Part shown: piece by piece, positions 55,320 to 64,000 of the stretch | Position numbering within the stretch: the first letter of the stretch is position 1 | How the letters are laid out: each line of letters opens with the position of its first letter | NCBI GenBank assembly: GCA_964612525.1 | Contig: CAZTCQ010000001.1 | Location: forward strand, 1-64,000 | Reading direction: 5' to 3' | Source of the DNA: JAGNRR01 sp964612525 | Lineage (GTDB): Bacteria; Bacteroidota; Bacteroidia; Chitinophagales; Chitinophagaceae | Length of the DNA: 64,000 bases | Position numbers and translations under genes: made by a program | The notes under the pieces: generated by a model | What the model was told of the DNA's origin: nothing | Seen by the model: only the letters and a program-made list of their open reading frames with translations | Database searches by the model: none

Positions 55320-56828
55320 ATGAAACAAATTACCAAACTCTTATTAGCCTCAGTAACATTGCTGCTGTGCTCAATAACATCCCAAGCCTCTCACCTAATG
55401 GGTGGAGACATTTGGGTAGAAAAAAACGCCCAAGGGCAACATATCCTCAAGCACAAAAACTTTAGAGACACCTTAGGAATTCCTGCCTATCCTCAAACTA
55501 ACTTCAGAGGATTTAAGTGGAATAACACTACAAGCACTTGGGACCCAATAACCAATCCGCCATCAATGCCTCTACTAATGCCAATGGATTCATTGACTTC
55601 TGGCTTTTTATTACAAGGTGTACCGTATGGCGTTGAAATGTATAATTACGAATCAGATACACTTTTGCTTGATTCAATTTTTGCGTTGAATGGTGCAGGT
55701 CGCTATCGTTTTTATACTGCTGAATGCTGTAGAAATGCGGCTATTCAAAACTTAACCACAAAGTCAAGCATGATTATCCATTGTGAATACACTTACGATC
55801 CGAATGCGGCTAACCAAAGTCCTCGTTATTTAGCGATTCCTGTTTTCTTTGGCCCGGTTAATTCTAATTGGGTTTACAATCCGCTTCCGTTTGATCCTGA
55901 TGCCGATAGTATAGCTTGGGTTGTTGATACTCCTGTTTGTTATGCTAATCAGGCTAACAGTGCTTACACTTATTGTGGAGGATACACCACGCCACCTTCT
56001 GTTTCTACCGGACCCTTCACTTTAAATAATACAACGGGGCAATTAGACTGGACACCTAATACGGTTGGAAATTTTGTAGCCTCTTTTAAAGTCTCTGAGT
56101 ATAGAGGCGGAGTAGAAATAGGAAACACAATTCGAGATATGCAATATATCGTTGTTCCAGACTCTAATAGTAATGGGCCAGTTATTCTACCTGAATTTGT
56201 TCCAGTAACTAATTACACCACAGGTGGGAACCAAAGTACTTCGTCCGACTATAACTATCTTTATTACTACCCGGGAAGTCAATTCACTTTCACAGTGGGA
56301 GCCATGGACCAAAATAATGGAGACGTTTTAACTATGTCTGCTTTTGGAAACCTGATAAATGATAATAGTGCAACCTTTAGTTACGCACCTACTGGTACTG
56401 GCAATATGGTAAATGGTACGATCACTTGGACTCCTTCAGCTAATGAGGCTCGAGATCAAATGATTGTAATTCGTGCTAATGACGGAACATTCTCAAAAGA
56501 TTTTACGATTATCCTGAAAAGATTTGAAGCACCGAATGCGGTAAATGATCTTGATGAGAAAGTAGCGAATATTTCAATTTATCCTAACCCTGCTAAAGCA
56601 AACCAAGCAATAAGCTTGCAAGTGGTTACGGAAGAATCTTTGAAGGATTTGAACATTCGTATTGTTGACTTAACTGGTAAAGTAGTTTCGAATCAAGAAG
56701 TAACTAATCTATCAAGCGGAACTTCTACGATTGAATTGAATCAAAGATTACAAGCAGGATTCTATTTTGCTCAAATCGTTGATTCTAAAGAAAACAAAAT
56801 CCAGGTTGTAAAGTTTGTAGTTCAATAG
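55320..56828 (+). CDS. Exported Ig/cadherin-like protein with T9SS type A sorting domain
   Basis: A 502-residue secreted protein: signal MKQITKLLLASVTLLLCSIT (cut near QAS), then SHLMGGDIWVEK, an N-terminal motif common to large Bacteroidota adhesin-like proteins. Two beta modules of the GQLDWTPNTVGNFVASFKVS and GTITWTPSANEARDQM type follow at ~225-290 and ~345-400. The last ~80 residues (ISIYPNPAKANQAISLQVV ... LQAGFYFAQIVD ... IQVVKFVVQ) are a type A sorting domain. It is expected at the cell surface. A strong terminator follows 22 bp after the stop, so it is transcribed alone. Confidence 0.85.
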   Translation: MKQITKLLLASVTLLLCSITSQASHLMGGDIWVEKNAQGQHILKHKNFRDTLGIPAYPQTNFRGFKWNNTTSTWDPITNPPSMPLLMPMDSLTSGFLLQGVPYGVEMYNYESDTLLLDSIFALNGAGRYRFYTAECCRNAAIQNLTTKSSMIIHCEYTYDPNAANQSPRYLAIPVFFGPVNSNWVYNPLPFDPDADSIAWVVDTPVCYANQANSAYTYCGGYTTPPSVSTGPFTLNNTTGQLDWTPNTVGNFVASFKVSEYRGGVEIGNTIRDMQYIVVPDSNSNGPVILPEFVPVTNYTTGGNQSTSSDYNYLYYYPGSQFTFTVGAMDQNNGDVLTMSAFGNLINDNSATFSYAPTGTGNMVNGTITWTPSANEARDQMIVIRANDGTFSKDFTIILKRFEAPNAVNDLDEKVANISIYPNPAKANQAISLQVVTEESLKDLNIRIVDLTGKVVSNQEVTNLSSGTSTIELNQRLQAGFYFAQIVDSKENKIQVVKFVVQ

Positions 56829-56850
56829 ATTAACTAAACTTAATATTCAA

Positions 56851-56879
56851 TGCCTCACTTTTAAAGTGGGGCATTTTTC
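56851..56879 (+). terminator. Rho-independent terminator of the T9SS cargo gene
   Basis: TGCCTCACTT (56851-56860) pairs with AAGTGGGGCA (56863-56872, one G-T), followed by TTTTTCT. This is a 10-bp stem, only 22 bp beyond the stop at 56828. Confidence 0.85.
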
Positions 56880-56995
56880 TTTAGGCTTAGGCTAAACTGT
56901 AAAAGCCAAATCAATTCAAAATAATTTGAGTGTCACCAAGCTTGAAACTCTCTTGAGTAAACAATCGATGAACGTATTCTAAACTCAAAGAAGAA

Positions 56996-58075
56996 TTAGC
57001 GTTTCGCTCTGAAATAAATAACCAACGCCACTACCGAAAAGACTATATTCGGTAGCCAAACAGCCATTAAAGGAGAAAGATTTCCTTTAATAGCAAAGGT
57101 GGTAGAGAATTGCATAAAAACAATATAGGCTGCACTAATAATAAGTCCTAACGCAAGGTGCATTCCACTTCCGCCTCTTACTTTTTTATAGGCTATACAG
57201 GCTCCGATAATCGAGAGTACAAAAGCCGAAAATGGCGCAGAGGTTCTGCGATGTTTTTCAAGCTCGTATTCACTAAGTCCTTGACGACCTTTTTTTCTTT
57301 CTCTGTCAAGAAATGTATTCAGCTCCTTTGTGCTCATATGCTCTCTAGCTTTTCGCTCCTGAAAGAGCTCAGCCGGTTTTAAATCAAATGCAATTCTATA
57401 CTCGGCTTTTTGCTCAAAACGTTCTTGAATTCCGTTATTGAGTCTGCGTTTCACATCATAAAGAATCCACTCATTTTTGACAGAATCATAAGAAGTCCGT
57501 GCTGCAAAAATCTTTTCTTTTAAAAGATTACCTGCTAATAAATTATAATTGAAACCGTAGCCCATATTACTAGTTCGACGATAAGAATTGAAATTCACAT
57601 ATTGAGAATCATTTAGTTTTAAATAAGTCTCCTTGATATTATTCTCCACGCGATTACTACCTGTATATCGCGATTCAAAATCTAGTCTTTGTTTGTTTGT
57701 GCGAGGGATTACAAAGTGATTGGCCAGCAAGAGCAAAAAACAAATAATTCCGGCCCCTACAAAATAAGGGCGCATCATCCGTTTAAACTCTATCCCCGTT
57801 GATAAAATGGCTACAAATTCAGAGCGAGCCGCCATTCTTGAAGTGAATAAAATCACCGATACGAATATAAAAATAGGGAAGAGCAGCGCCACAATGTGTG
57901 GGATAAAATTTCGGAAGTAAATAAGAATTTCAAAAAATGAAACTTTATGTTTTACAAAGTCTTGCACCTTCTCCGTATAATCAATAACCACAGCTATGAT
58001 CGTGAACATAAGAATGCACACCAAAAAGGTGAGCAAAAAGTTCTTTAATATATACCGATCTATCCTATTGAGCAT
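56996..58075 (-). CDS. LptF/LptG (YjgP/YjgQ) family permease
   Basis: A 359-residue inner-membrane protein of the LPS-export ABC transporter permease family. It starts MLNRIDRYILKNFLLTFLVC, with further N-terminal helices around YFRNFIPHIVALLFPIFIFV. A ~130-residue periplasmic beta-jellyroll domain (about 125-250) follows, and three C-terminal helices end VALVIYFRAK. It moves lipopolysaccharide from the inner membrane toward the outer membrane. It is transcribed after tgt (62 bp), a pairing common in Bacteroidota. Confidence 0.92.
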   Translation of the reverse strand: MLNRIDRYILKNFLLTFLVCILMFTIIAVVIDYTEKVQDFVKHKVSFFEILIYFRNFIPHIVALLFPIFIFVSVILFTSRMAARSEFVAILSTGIEFKRMMRPYFVGAGIICFLLLLANHFVIPRTNKQRLDFESRYTGSNRVENNIKETYLKLNDSQYVNFNSYRRTSNMGYGFNYNLLAGNLLKEKIFAARTSYDSVKNEWILYDVKRRLNNGIQERFEQKAEYRIAFDLKPAELFQERKAREHMSTKELNTFLDRERKKGRQGLSEYELEKHRRTSAPFSAFVLSIIGACIAYKKVRGGSGMHLALGLIISAAYIVFMQFSTTFAIKGNLSPLMAVWLPNIVFSVVALVIYFRAKR

Positions 58076-58137
58076 AAAGTGAATTGCGAAACTACGGAAT
58101 ACATCCTAACAGAAAATTTGATTTCTCGTTAAAAGTA

Positions 58138-59268
58138 TTACAAGCGAGCACTCACTTTTTTTATCATTCCTGGTTTCCAACTGCTAAAAGTACCTGCCAC
58201 AATTTGTGCACGACATTCTTTCATAAGCCATAAATAAAAACGAAGGTTTTGAATACTAGCGATCTGAAGGGCAAATAATTCTTTGGCCATGAATAAATGT
58301 CTCAGATAGGCCTTTGTATACTTTGAACTCACTCCATCCGGCAAGTTGGCGTCGATAGGCGAGAAATCGTCTTCCCACTTTTTATTTTTTATATTAATTA
58401 CCCCTTCCGTGGTAAACAGATACCCATTTCGAGCATTTCTTGTGGGCATCACACAATCAAACATATCAATGCCCAAGGCAATGTTTTCTAACAAATTAGC
58501 TGGTGTGCCTACACCCATTAGATATCTAGGTTTATCCTTGGGTAGCACGCCACAAACCAATTCGCACATAGCATACATTTCTTCAGCAGGTTCTCCCACA
58601 CTCAGTCCACCAATGGCATTACCATCCGCATTTTTACTTGCAATGTATTCAGCACTTTGCAGTCGTAAATCATTGTAAGTGCTTCCTTGCACGATAGGAA
58701 ACAGACTTTGCTCATAACCATATTTTGCTTCTGTCTTATCGAAATGAGTAATACATCTATCCAGCCAACGATGTGTCATGTGCATACTATTCGTTGCATA
58801 GTTTTTGTCGCAAGGGTAGGGCGTACACTCATCAAAAGCCATAATAATATCGGCCCCAATACTTCTTTGAATATCAATGGCTACTTCTGGAGAAAAAAAC
58901 AATTTGCTACCATCAATATGCGACTGAAAAGCAACTCCTTCCTCAGTTATTTTTCGACGTTGCGCTAGTGAGTAAACCTGAAAACCACCACTATCAGTGA
59001 GCATTGGTTTATCCCAACCAATAAATTTATGGAGTCCTCCAGCTTTTTCTAATATTCCAGTCCCGGGTCTTAAGGAAAGATGATAGGTATTCCCTAAAAT
59101 TATTTGCGCTTCAATTTCATCAAGTAACTTTTCCTGCGGCACACCTTTTACACTACCAATTGTTCCCACGGGCATAAAAATAGGGGTGAGTATCTCACCA
59201 TGAGCGGTGGTTATTTTGCCAGCGCGTGCTTGGCTATTTGGGTCAATATGTTCAAGTTCAAAATCCAT
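58138..59268 (-). CDS. tgt: Queuine tRNA-ribosyltransferase lacking all four zinc ligands
   Basis: Exchanges guanine 34 for preQ1 in tRNAs with GUN anticodons. The 376-residue TIM-barrel protein has the catalytic Asp92 in TDSGGFQVYS, MAFDECTPYP, GGLSVGEP, and nucleophile Asp271 in IDMFDCVMPTRNARNGY. The zinc site is missing. Where CxCxxC is expected before AYLRHLF the sequence reads IDANLPDGVSSKYTK (residues 305-319), and the fourth ligand His is Gln340 in SIQNLRFYL. All other catalytic motifs are intact, so activity is likely but the fold must be stabilised differently. It is divergent from the glycosyltransferase gene (22 bp). Confidence 0.95.
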   Translation of the reverse strand: MDFELEHIDPNSQARAGKITTAHGEILTPIFMPVGTIGSVKGVPQEKLLDEIEAQIILGNTYHLSLRPGTGILEKAGGLHKFIGWDKPMLTDSGGFQVYSLAQRRKITEEGVAFQSHIDGSKLFFSPEVAIDIQRSIGADIIMAFDECTPYPCDKNYATNSMHMTHRWLDRCITHFDKTEAKYGYEQSLFPIVQGSTYNDLRLQSAEYIASKNADGNAIGGLSVGEPAEEMYAMCELVCGVLPKDKPRYLMGVGTPANLLENIALGIDMFDCVMPTRNARNGYLFTTEGVINIKNKKWEDDFSPIDANLPDGVSSKYTKAYLRHLFMAKELFALQIASIQNLRFYLWLMKECRAQIVAGTFSSWKPGMIKKVSARL

Positions 59269-59290
59269 TGGCGTGGTGTAGTTTTGAGCC

Positions 59291-60421
59291 GTGATAGCTC
59301 AAATCATTTTTGCTAGTTTTTGCTTTTTTGCATTGATTCAGTTCCTTTATTACTTCGTTTTTTTTATCAGGTTAGCCTTACATAAATCTAAAAAAAATAA
59401 TGAGTACCAAACGAATCTGCCTATTAGCATTATTATTTGTGCTCACAACGAAGACGCGAATTTACAAAAAAATCTGAGCTATATCCTTAATCAACAATAC
59501 GAACATCAAGGAAGACCCAATTTTGAGGTTTTAGTAGTAAATGATAACTCTAAAGATGATTCCATTTATTTTCTAAGAGAGGAAGTAAAAAGGAATCCTC
59601 ATTTAAATATTTTGAATCTAACCCAAGAATCCAGAAACATGAAGGGGAAGAAATTTCCATTGACAATGGGAATTAAGGAAGCCAAGTATGAGCATCTTTT
59701 ACTTACGGATGCTGATTGTCAGCCTACTTCTGCCAATTGGCTTATCGAAATGGTACAACCTTTTTATGAAGGAAAAGAAATAGTAATTGGCTATGCCCCT
59801 TATGAAAAAGAGAAAAGCAGCTTGAACAAAAAAATTCGTTTTGAAACCTTTTATGCGGCCTTACAGTATTTGAGTTTGGCTCTTTCAAAAATTCCTTACA
59901 TGGGTGTAGGGCGAAATTTAGCTTATACTAAATCTCTTTTTAATTCGAATAAAGGATTTTCAAAGCATTATCAACTTTTGTCAGGCGATGATGATTTATT
60001 TATTAATGCAGTCGCAAACGCCAATAATACAGCAGTAGTTTTATCAGAAAATACGTTCATGCACTCAGCGGCAAAAGGTAGCAGTGAAGCATGGAAGTTT
60101 CAGAAAAAACGTCATTTATCAACTGGTCGATTTTATAAATTAAAGCATAAATTTTTGTTGGCTCTTTTAGCGTTCTCTCATTTCTTATTTTATGTCACTT
60201 TCATAGCCTGCTGTTTTTATCCCTCTTTGATTTTTATTGTGCTTGGCATTTTTGTTTCTCGTTGGATTTTCATTTATCTCATTCAGTACTTTGCAATGAA
60301 AAAATTAGGAGAAGAAGATTTGGGAACAAGGATTTGGTTTTATGATATATGGACGCTGTGGTTCTATATCAAAAATATTCCGAGCATATTTTTTAAACCT
60401 AAAATTATAGAATGGAAATAA
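59291..60421 (+). CDS. Family 2 glycosyltransferase, membrane-bound
   Basis: A 376-residue GT2 enzyme. An N-terminal membrane segment (residues ~3-30) precedes the GT-A domain with SIIICAHNEDANL, VVNDNSKDDS, LLTDADCQPTS and a QKKRH segment comparable to the QxxRW of processive transferases. About three C-terminal membrane helices follow (~275-350). It adds a sugar from a nucleotide donor to a lipid or polymer acceptor; the acceptor is unknown. The start is a GTG at 59291 with no nearby ATG. Its last 10 bp overlap rsmG. Confidence 0.88.
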   Translation: MIAQIIFASFCFFALIQFLYYFVFFIRLALHKSKKNNEYQTNLPISIIICAHNEDANLQKNLSYILNQQYEHQGRPNFEVLVVNDNSKDDSIYFLREEVKRNPHLNILNLTQESRNMKGKKFPLTMGIKEAKYEHLLLTDADCQPTSANWLIEMVQPFYEGKEIVIGYAPYEKEKSSLNKKIRFETFYAALQYLSLALSKIPYMGVGRNLAYTKSLFNSNKGFSKHYQLLSGDDDLFINAVANANNTAVVLSENTFMHSAAKGSSEAWKFQKKRHLSTGRFYKLKHKFLLALLAFSHFLFYVTFIACCFYPSLIFIVLGIFVSRWIFIYLIQYFAMKKLGEEDLGTRIWFYDIWTLWFYIKNIPSIFFKPKIIEWK

Positions 60422-61041
60422 TACACAAATACTTTAGTGACTTTACTAAAAAACAAGAGGAGCAATTACTGGCTTTGGGACATTTGTATCCTCATTGGAA
60501 TGAGCAAATCAATTTGATCTCAAGAAAAGACATTGATAAATTATACCCGAAACATATTTTACATTCTTTAGCCTTGGCTGCCCTTGCTGACTTTGATCAA
60601 GGAAATCGAATTATTGACATAGGCACGGGTGGGGGATTTCCTGGGATCCCGCTAGCTATTTTTTATCCAGAGGTAGAATTTGTTTTGTGCGACAGCATAA
60701 ATAAAAAACTAAATGTAGTCCGAGCAATAAAAGAAGAACTTGGTTTGGACAATGTTGAAGTGATTTGGAAACGAGCCGAAGAAATCAAACAAAAAAATTC
60801 TTTTGATTTTGCGGTTAGTCGCGCGGTAGCGCCACTAGGTAAACTTTGGCGCTGGGCTTCCCCACTCATCAGAAAAGGAAGTGGTCAAGAATTGGATAAT
60901 GGTTTGCTCTGTTTAAAAGGCGGAGATTTACACAACGAAATCGCTGAAAGCAACACGCGGCCGATGCTGTGGGAGTTGAATTCCATATTCGATGAGCCAG
61001 AAGTATTTGAGGAGAAGTTTGTATTGTACGTAAAGAAGTAA
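60412..61041 (+). CDS. rsmG: 16S rRNA (guanine527-N7)-methyltransferase
   Basis: Methylates N7 of G527 in 16S rRNA using SAM. The 209-residue protein shows HILHSLALAAL, the SAM loop IIDIGTGGGFPGIPLAIFYP, LCDSINKKLNVV, and the active-site segment FDFAVSRAVAPLGKLWRW. The length is typical. It overlaps the upstream glycosyltransferase by 10 bp, which suggests translational coupling. Confidence 0.96.
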   Translation: MEIIHKYFSDFTKKQEEQLLALGHLYPHWNEQINLISRKDIDKLYPKHILHSLALAALADFDQGNRIIDIGTGGGFPGIPLAIFYPEVEFVLCDSINKKLNVVRAIKEELGLDNVEVIWKRAEEIKQKNSFDFAVSRAVAPLGKLWRWASPLIRKGSGQELDNGLLCLKGGDLHNEIAESNTRPMLWELNSIFDEPEVFEEKFVLYVKK

Positions 61042-61126
61042 GCAAAATTTATTGAATACAGGTTCTTTTTGTAGTATGATTGAAAATTGCTCGGCTTACT
61101 CTATTTTTACAATATAAACCGTATTT

Positions 61127-61726
61127 ATGAAATCAGTTGGAATAGTAAGCTTTGGAATCTGTCTTTTATTTTTGGCGGCCTGTATTAAACCCAAAGAACC
61201 CATTGTAAAAATTTGTCCCGAAGAACCCTTGGTGATTACAACTAGTGACACTTTGGTTTTAGAAAACTGTTCTGAAAACTCGTCTTCACAACGTTGGGAT
61301 TTACCAAGTGGGGCCTTTAGTACTCAAAATATGATAGCGGTAGCTAGCGGCTTACCGACTACTTATAAATTAAAATTGTCAGTGAGCAATAATGAGTACG
61401 CAAATGAATTTACCAAAACGCGAACCGTGAAAATTATTTCCGATAATTTCACTACTTCAGAAATCACCTTAAATCCTCCTTCCAATACTCAAAATATTAC
61501 TGCCTGCACTATAGTAAATGATTTAGACGCAGCAGATCCTGATGGGGGCTATTCAACCGCAGGACCACCCGATGGTTATATTTTAAAAGAAACACTTCCT
61601 AACGGTTGTTTTGTTTATAAACCCGATCCTCAGAACTTACCGTCAGGAACAGCAGTTACCTATCACTATTTCTGCATTAGCAATGAACACTGTGATACCA
61701 CAAAAATTATTATCAAAAATCCTTAG
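61127..61726 (+). CDS. Hypothetical lipoprotein with PKD-like N-terminal domain (199 aa)
   Basis: The N-terminus MKSVGIVSFGICLLFLAAC has the lipobox ending at Cys19. Residues ~30-100 (TLVLENCSENSSSQRWDLPS ... YKLKLSVSN) follow the PKD pattern in which a Trp strand is followed by a V-shaped pair of strands. The C-terminal half is Cys-rich and unrecognised. It lies 85 bp after rsmG, so it may be separately transcribed, and it is convergent with the serine hydrolase gene (6 bp between stops). Confidence 0.65.
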   Translation: MKSVGIVSFGICLLFLAACIKPKEPIVKICPEEPLVITTSDTLVLENCSENSSSQRWDLPSGAFSTQNMIAVASGLPTTYKLKLSVSNNEYANEFTKTRTVKIISDNFTTSEITLNPPSNTQNITACTIVNDLDAADPDGGYSTAGPPDGYILKETLPNGCFVYKPDPQNLPSGTAVTYHYFCISNEHCDTTKIIIKNP

Positions 61727-61732
61727 ATTTTT

Positions 61733-62893
61733 TTAGCCTTGCTCTTCGTAAAGAGCTGGCTTCTTCTTAGGTGCAATGAGTCTAAATATTTTAGCCGGTT
61801 GCTTGTAAATTCGACTAGTATAATTGTTTCCTAGAACAATGATGGTGAAGTTGTCATTCACGAATCTGTAAAAGCAGGTATTATTTCCATGCCACAAACC
61901 ATTGTGATAAACCACCTTCATATTTTCAGTAGGGTAATGAATCATGCGCCATCCTAGTCCATAGTTTCTTTGAGATCGTTTTTCAAAACTATATGGCTTA
62001 AAGGCTGACTTTAAAGTAGTCCATTTTAATAGTTCATTCGAGTAAAGTGCCTGATCCCATTTGTACAAATCACGCACGGAACTATAAACACCTTTGTCAC
62101 CATATACACCATCTTGATACATGTCTTTATAATGACGTCCATTTTTGTAACTAAGTGCAACATTATAAGGCGACAATAAATTGGGGTCATGGATTTCTGT
62201 ATTATTCATCCCTAATTTCTGAAATACAAAGCGCTCCACGAAATATTTAAACCGCATTCCGCTTACCTGTTCTACCACAGAAGCTAAAACGGCAAAATTG
62301 GTATTGCTATATTTGAAATTCGTGTTGGTGTTAAAGTGCTGCTTCGGTCTCACACGAACGAGCCAATCAATCACATCTTGGTTATCAAAATACTTCCCGC
62401 TTCTTGGCTTGGCATGTTTGGCGTATACATAATCGCGCAATCCACTGCGATGATTCAAAAGCATTTTAATCGTAATACTTTTGTAGGGAAATTCCGGGAT
62501 GTGCTTCTGAACTTTATCATTTACGTTAAGCAGTCCTTTATCCGACAGAGCCAAAACAGCGGCACTTGTGAATGTTTTTGAAGTCGAGGCTAATTGGCTT
62601 CTTGTTTTTGAACTCCACTTAATGCCTTTGGCACGGTTAGCATATCCAAAATAACGCTCGTACATAATTTTTCCCCTATAACCGATTAATACACTTCCGT
62701 TAAAACCACGAGCCACTTCGGCGGCATAGAAGCTATCTAACTTGCGAATGATTTCGCGGTGCTGTCTTGAATTAAGATTTTTAAAATCATACGTCATTCT
62801 ACCAAAATCAGGCACATTATCAGGGGCTGCCTTGACATCAGGATTACCCAAAAAAAGTATACCACATAGCAGAAGAAGGAATCTCGTATTCAT
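61733..62893 (-). CDS. Serine hydrolase of the beta-lactamase/PBP (class C-like) fold
   Basis: A 386-residue exported protein with signal peptide MNTRFLLLLCGILFLGNPDV (cut near KAA). Active-site motifs are Ser103-x-x-Lys106 in LASTSKTF, Tyr-x-Asn in KYSNTNFAVL, and an H-x-G third motif in YHNGLWHGN. Family members include esterases, D-Ala-D-Ala peptidases and beta-lactamases; resistance cannot be inferred. The gene is monocistronic. The 204 bp upstream hold only the divergent promoter of the acyl-CoA dehydrogenase gene and one short hairpin (GGACA...TGTCC, about 63007-63023). Confidence 0.88.
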   Translation of the reverse strand: MNTRFLLLLCGILFLGNPDVKAAPDNVPDFGRMTYDFKNLNSRQHREIIRKLDSFYAAEVARGFNGSVLIGYRGKIMYERYFGYANRAKGIKWSSKTRSQLASTSKTFTSAAVLALSDKGLLNVNDKVQKHIPEFPYKSITIKMLLNHRSGLRDYVYAKHAKPRSGKYFDNQDVIDWLVRVRPKQHFNTNTNFKYSNTNFAVLASVVEQVSGMRFKYFVERFVFQKLGMNNTEIHDPNLLSPYNVALSYKNGRHYKDMYQDGVYGDKGVYSSVRDLYKWDQALYSNELLKWTTLKSAFKPYSFEKRSQRNYGLGWRMIHYPTENMKVVYHNGLWHGNNTCFYRFVNDNFTIIVLGNNYTSRIYKQPAKIFRLIAPKKKPALYEEQG

Positions 62894-63073
62894 AGGGGTA
62901 AAGGTATTGAGAATGTAGGAGTTGGCTCTGTTAAAATTATTAAGTGCAATGTTAATTAAAAGAAGGGTTTATACACATTTGAAAAAGGTAAATCCTAATG
63001 CGCGGAGGACATATTTCTTGTCCAACAAACTAAAAAACCTTTCTTGAATAGAAGTCACTATTCTCTTAATGTT

Positions 63074-63081
63074 TATCTTTG
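63074..63081 (+). promoter_or_regulatory. Putative -7 box for the acyl-CoA dehydrogenase gene
   Basis: TATCTTTG matches TAnnTTTG exactly and ends 16 bp before the ATG at 63098. The nearest upstream TTG (63044-63046) is 27 bp away, longer than the usual spacing. Confidence 0.45.
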
Positions 63082-63097
63082 TGCAAATTAAATTTTT

Positions 63098-64000
63098 ATG
63101 AATTTTCAACTTTCAGAAGAACATCTAATGATTCAAAAGGCGGCAAGAGATTTTGCTCAAAATGAATTATTAGCCGGCGTAATTGAGCGTGACGAAAAAC
63201 AAGAATTTCCTACGGAGCAAATCAAAAAAATGGGTGAGCTTGGTTTTATGGGAATGATGGTTGACCCAAAGTATAATGGCGGCGGAATGGATTCTATTTC
63301 CTACGTGCTTGCTATGGAAGAAATTTCTAAAATAGATGCCTCAGCTTCTGTGTGCATGAGCGTGAATAATTCATTATACTGCTGGGGTGTAGAAACGTAT
63401 GGTACTGAAGAGCAAAAAGAAAAATTCTTGAAACCAGCGGCGACTGGTGAAAAATTGGGAGCATTTTTATTAAGTGAGCCTGAGGCGGGAAGCGATGCTA
63501 CTTCTCAGCGCACGACGGCTGAAGATAAAGGTGATCACTACGTGGTGAACGGAATCAAAAACTGGATTACCAATGGGAATACCGCTTCGTTCTACATTGT
63601 TATTGCTCAAACGGATGTAGAAAAAAAGCATAGAGGAATCAATGCGTTTATAGTAGAGAAAGACTCACCGGGCGTTGAGGTGGGCGCTAAAGAGAATAAA
63701 ATGGGGATTCGAGGAAGTGATACGCATTCTATAAGTTTCCAAGATGTAAAAGTGCCTAAAGAAAATAGAATCGGAGAAGACGGTTTTGGATTTAAGTTCG
63801 CCATGAAAATCCTATCGGGCGGACGAATTGGTATCGCAGCACAAGCATTGGGAATAGCAAGCGGTGCGTACGAGTTAGCCTTAAAATATTCAAAAGAGCG
63901 GAAAGCCTTTGGAACAGAAATTAGCAATCACCAAGCCATTCAATTTAAACTAGCCGACATGGCAACAACCATTGAAGCAGCCAGAATGCTTTGCTTAAAA
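63098..64000 (+). CDS. Acyl-CoA dehydrogenase, N-terminal 301 residues (cut by window edge)
   Basis: FAD enzyme that introduces the alpha-beta double bond in fatty-acid or branched-chain acyl-CoA degradation. The ATG at 63098 starts MNFQLSEEHLMIQKAARDFA, a standard family N-terminus. Visible signatures are GFMGMMVDPKYNGGGMD, LSEPEAGSDATSQRTTAE (family signature 1 with the flavin-binding region), ITNGNTASFYIVIAQT, NKMGIRGSDTHSISFQDVKV and YSKERKAFGTEISNHQAIQF. The C-terminal ~80 residues, including the catalytic Glu, lie beyond the window. The frame is open to the edge. A short-chain (butyryl-CoA type) enzyme is most likely. Confidence 0.95.
   Translation, partial: MNFQLSEEHLMIQKAARDFAQNELLAGVIERDEKQEFPTEQIKKMGELGFMGMMVDPKYNGGGMDSISYVLAMEEISKIDASASVCMSVNNSLYCWGVETYGTEEQKEKFLKPAATGEKLGAFLLSEPEAGSDATSQRTTAEDKGDHYVVNGIKNWITNGNTASFYIVIAQTDVEKKHRGINAFIVEKDSPGVEVGAKENKMGIRGSDTHSISFQDVKVPKENRIGEDGFGFKFAMKILSGGRIGIAAQALGIASGAYELALKYSKERKAFGTEISNHQAIQFKLADMATTIEAARMLCLK

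Noticed and set aside
61733..62893. Serine hydrolase as an antibiotic-resistance beta-lactamase
   Set aside because: The SxxK, YxN and HxG motifs are shared with esterases and peptidases; nothing in sequence or context points to resistance.
1..64000. CRISPR arrays, insertion sequences, prophage, rRNA or tRNA genes
   Set aside because: No regularly spaced repeats, transposase motifs, phage structural genes or recognisable structural RNA genes were found on reading both strands.

Overview
The window looks like a chromosomal segment of a member of the Bacteroidota, probably Flavobacteriia-like, and most likely a draft or metagenome-derived scaffold. The evidence is the AT-rich sequence, a type IX secretion system (T9SS) PorV-family/PorU-type pair, several giant exported proteins with T9SS C-terminal sorting domains, a fused SecDF, a SusC/CarboxypepD_reg-style TonB receptor, bacillithiol BshB1, a DUF4294 protein, and recurrent TAnnTTTG promoter boxes of the Bacteroidota type. 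Three 100-N gaps are present. Two are flanked by perfect 55-bp duplications, the mark of contigs that actually overlap, so those gaps are artificial. The third really interrupts a gene.

Layout: 1-4.7 kb holds a cut gene end, a 100-aa orphan, a giant T9SS cargo protein, a hairpin-rich intergenic element at about 3956-4064 and a lipoprotein. 4.7-7.1 kb (minus) is tyrS, a small exported protein and a YfcE-type phosphodiesterase. 7.2-13.5 kb (plus) is the PorV-family/PorU2-type pair. 13.5-16.2 kb (minus) is an aminotransferase-LOG-ispD operon. 16.3 kb is a YafK/DpaA-type L,D-transpeptidase-fold protein. 17.1-20 kb (minus) is purD-DUF4294-bshB1. 20-22.2 kb (plus) is a DUF819 membrane protein and an AlkD-type DNA glycosylase. 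22.2-30.5 kb (minus) holds a TonB receptor, a delta-60 repeat T9SS protein and secDF. 30.6-38.2 kb (minus) is a five-gene run: sirtuin, lipoprotein, BNR/GEVED T9SS cargo, a degenerate nucleotidyltransferase and a second BNR protein without a sorting domain. 38.3-42 kb (plus) is a PorE-like protein, an FMN reductase and a membrane metallophosphoesterase. 42-43.2 kb (minus) is riboflavin synthase and a lipoprotein. 43.3-47 kb (plus) is rpsU, a Xer recombinase, an MBL hydrolase, alanine dehydrogenase and a TerB-like protein. 47-53.9 kb (minus) is a DUF58-transglutaminase-MoxR-TPR operon. 54-56.8 kb (plus) is DUF2130 and another T9SS cargo. 57-59.3 kb (minus) is an LptF/G permease and tgt. 59.3-61.7 kb (plus) is a glycosyltransferase, rsmG and a lipoprotein. 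The window ends with a serine hydrolase (minus) and the start of an acyl-CoA dehydrogenase (plus).

Functionally the window mixes housekeeping genes (tyrS, ispD, purD, secDF, ribE, rpsU, tgt, rsmG) with an outer-membrane secretion theme: SecDF and signal peptides feed the periplasm, PorV/PorU-type and PorE-like proteins belong to T9SS, and four large CTD proteins are its likely cargo. No tRNA, rRNA, CRISPR array, prophage or transposase was seen. The most unusual points are a nucleotidyltransferase homologue lacking its catalytic motifs inside a BNR-protein operon, a Tgt lacking all four zinc ligands, a sirtuin without its zinc cysteines, a structured intergenic element, and the MoxR/DUF58/transglutaminase/TPR operon.
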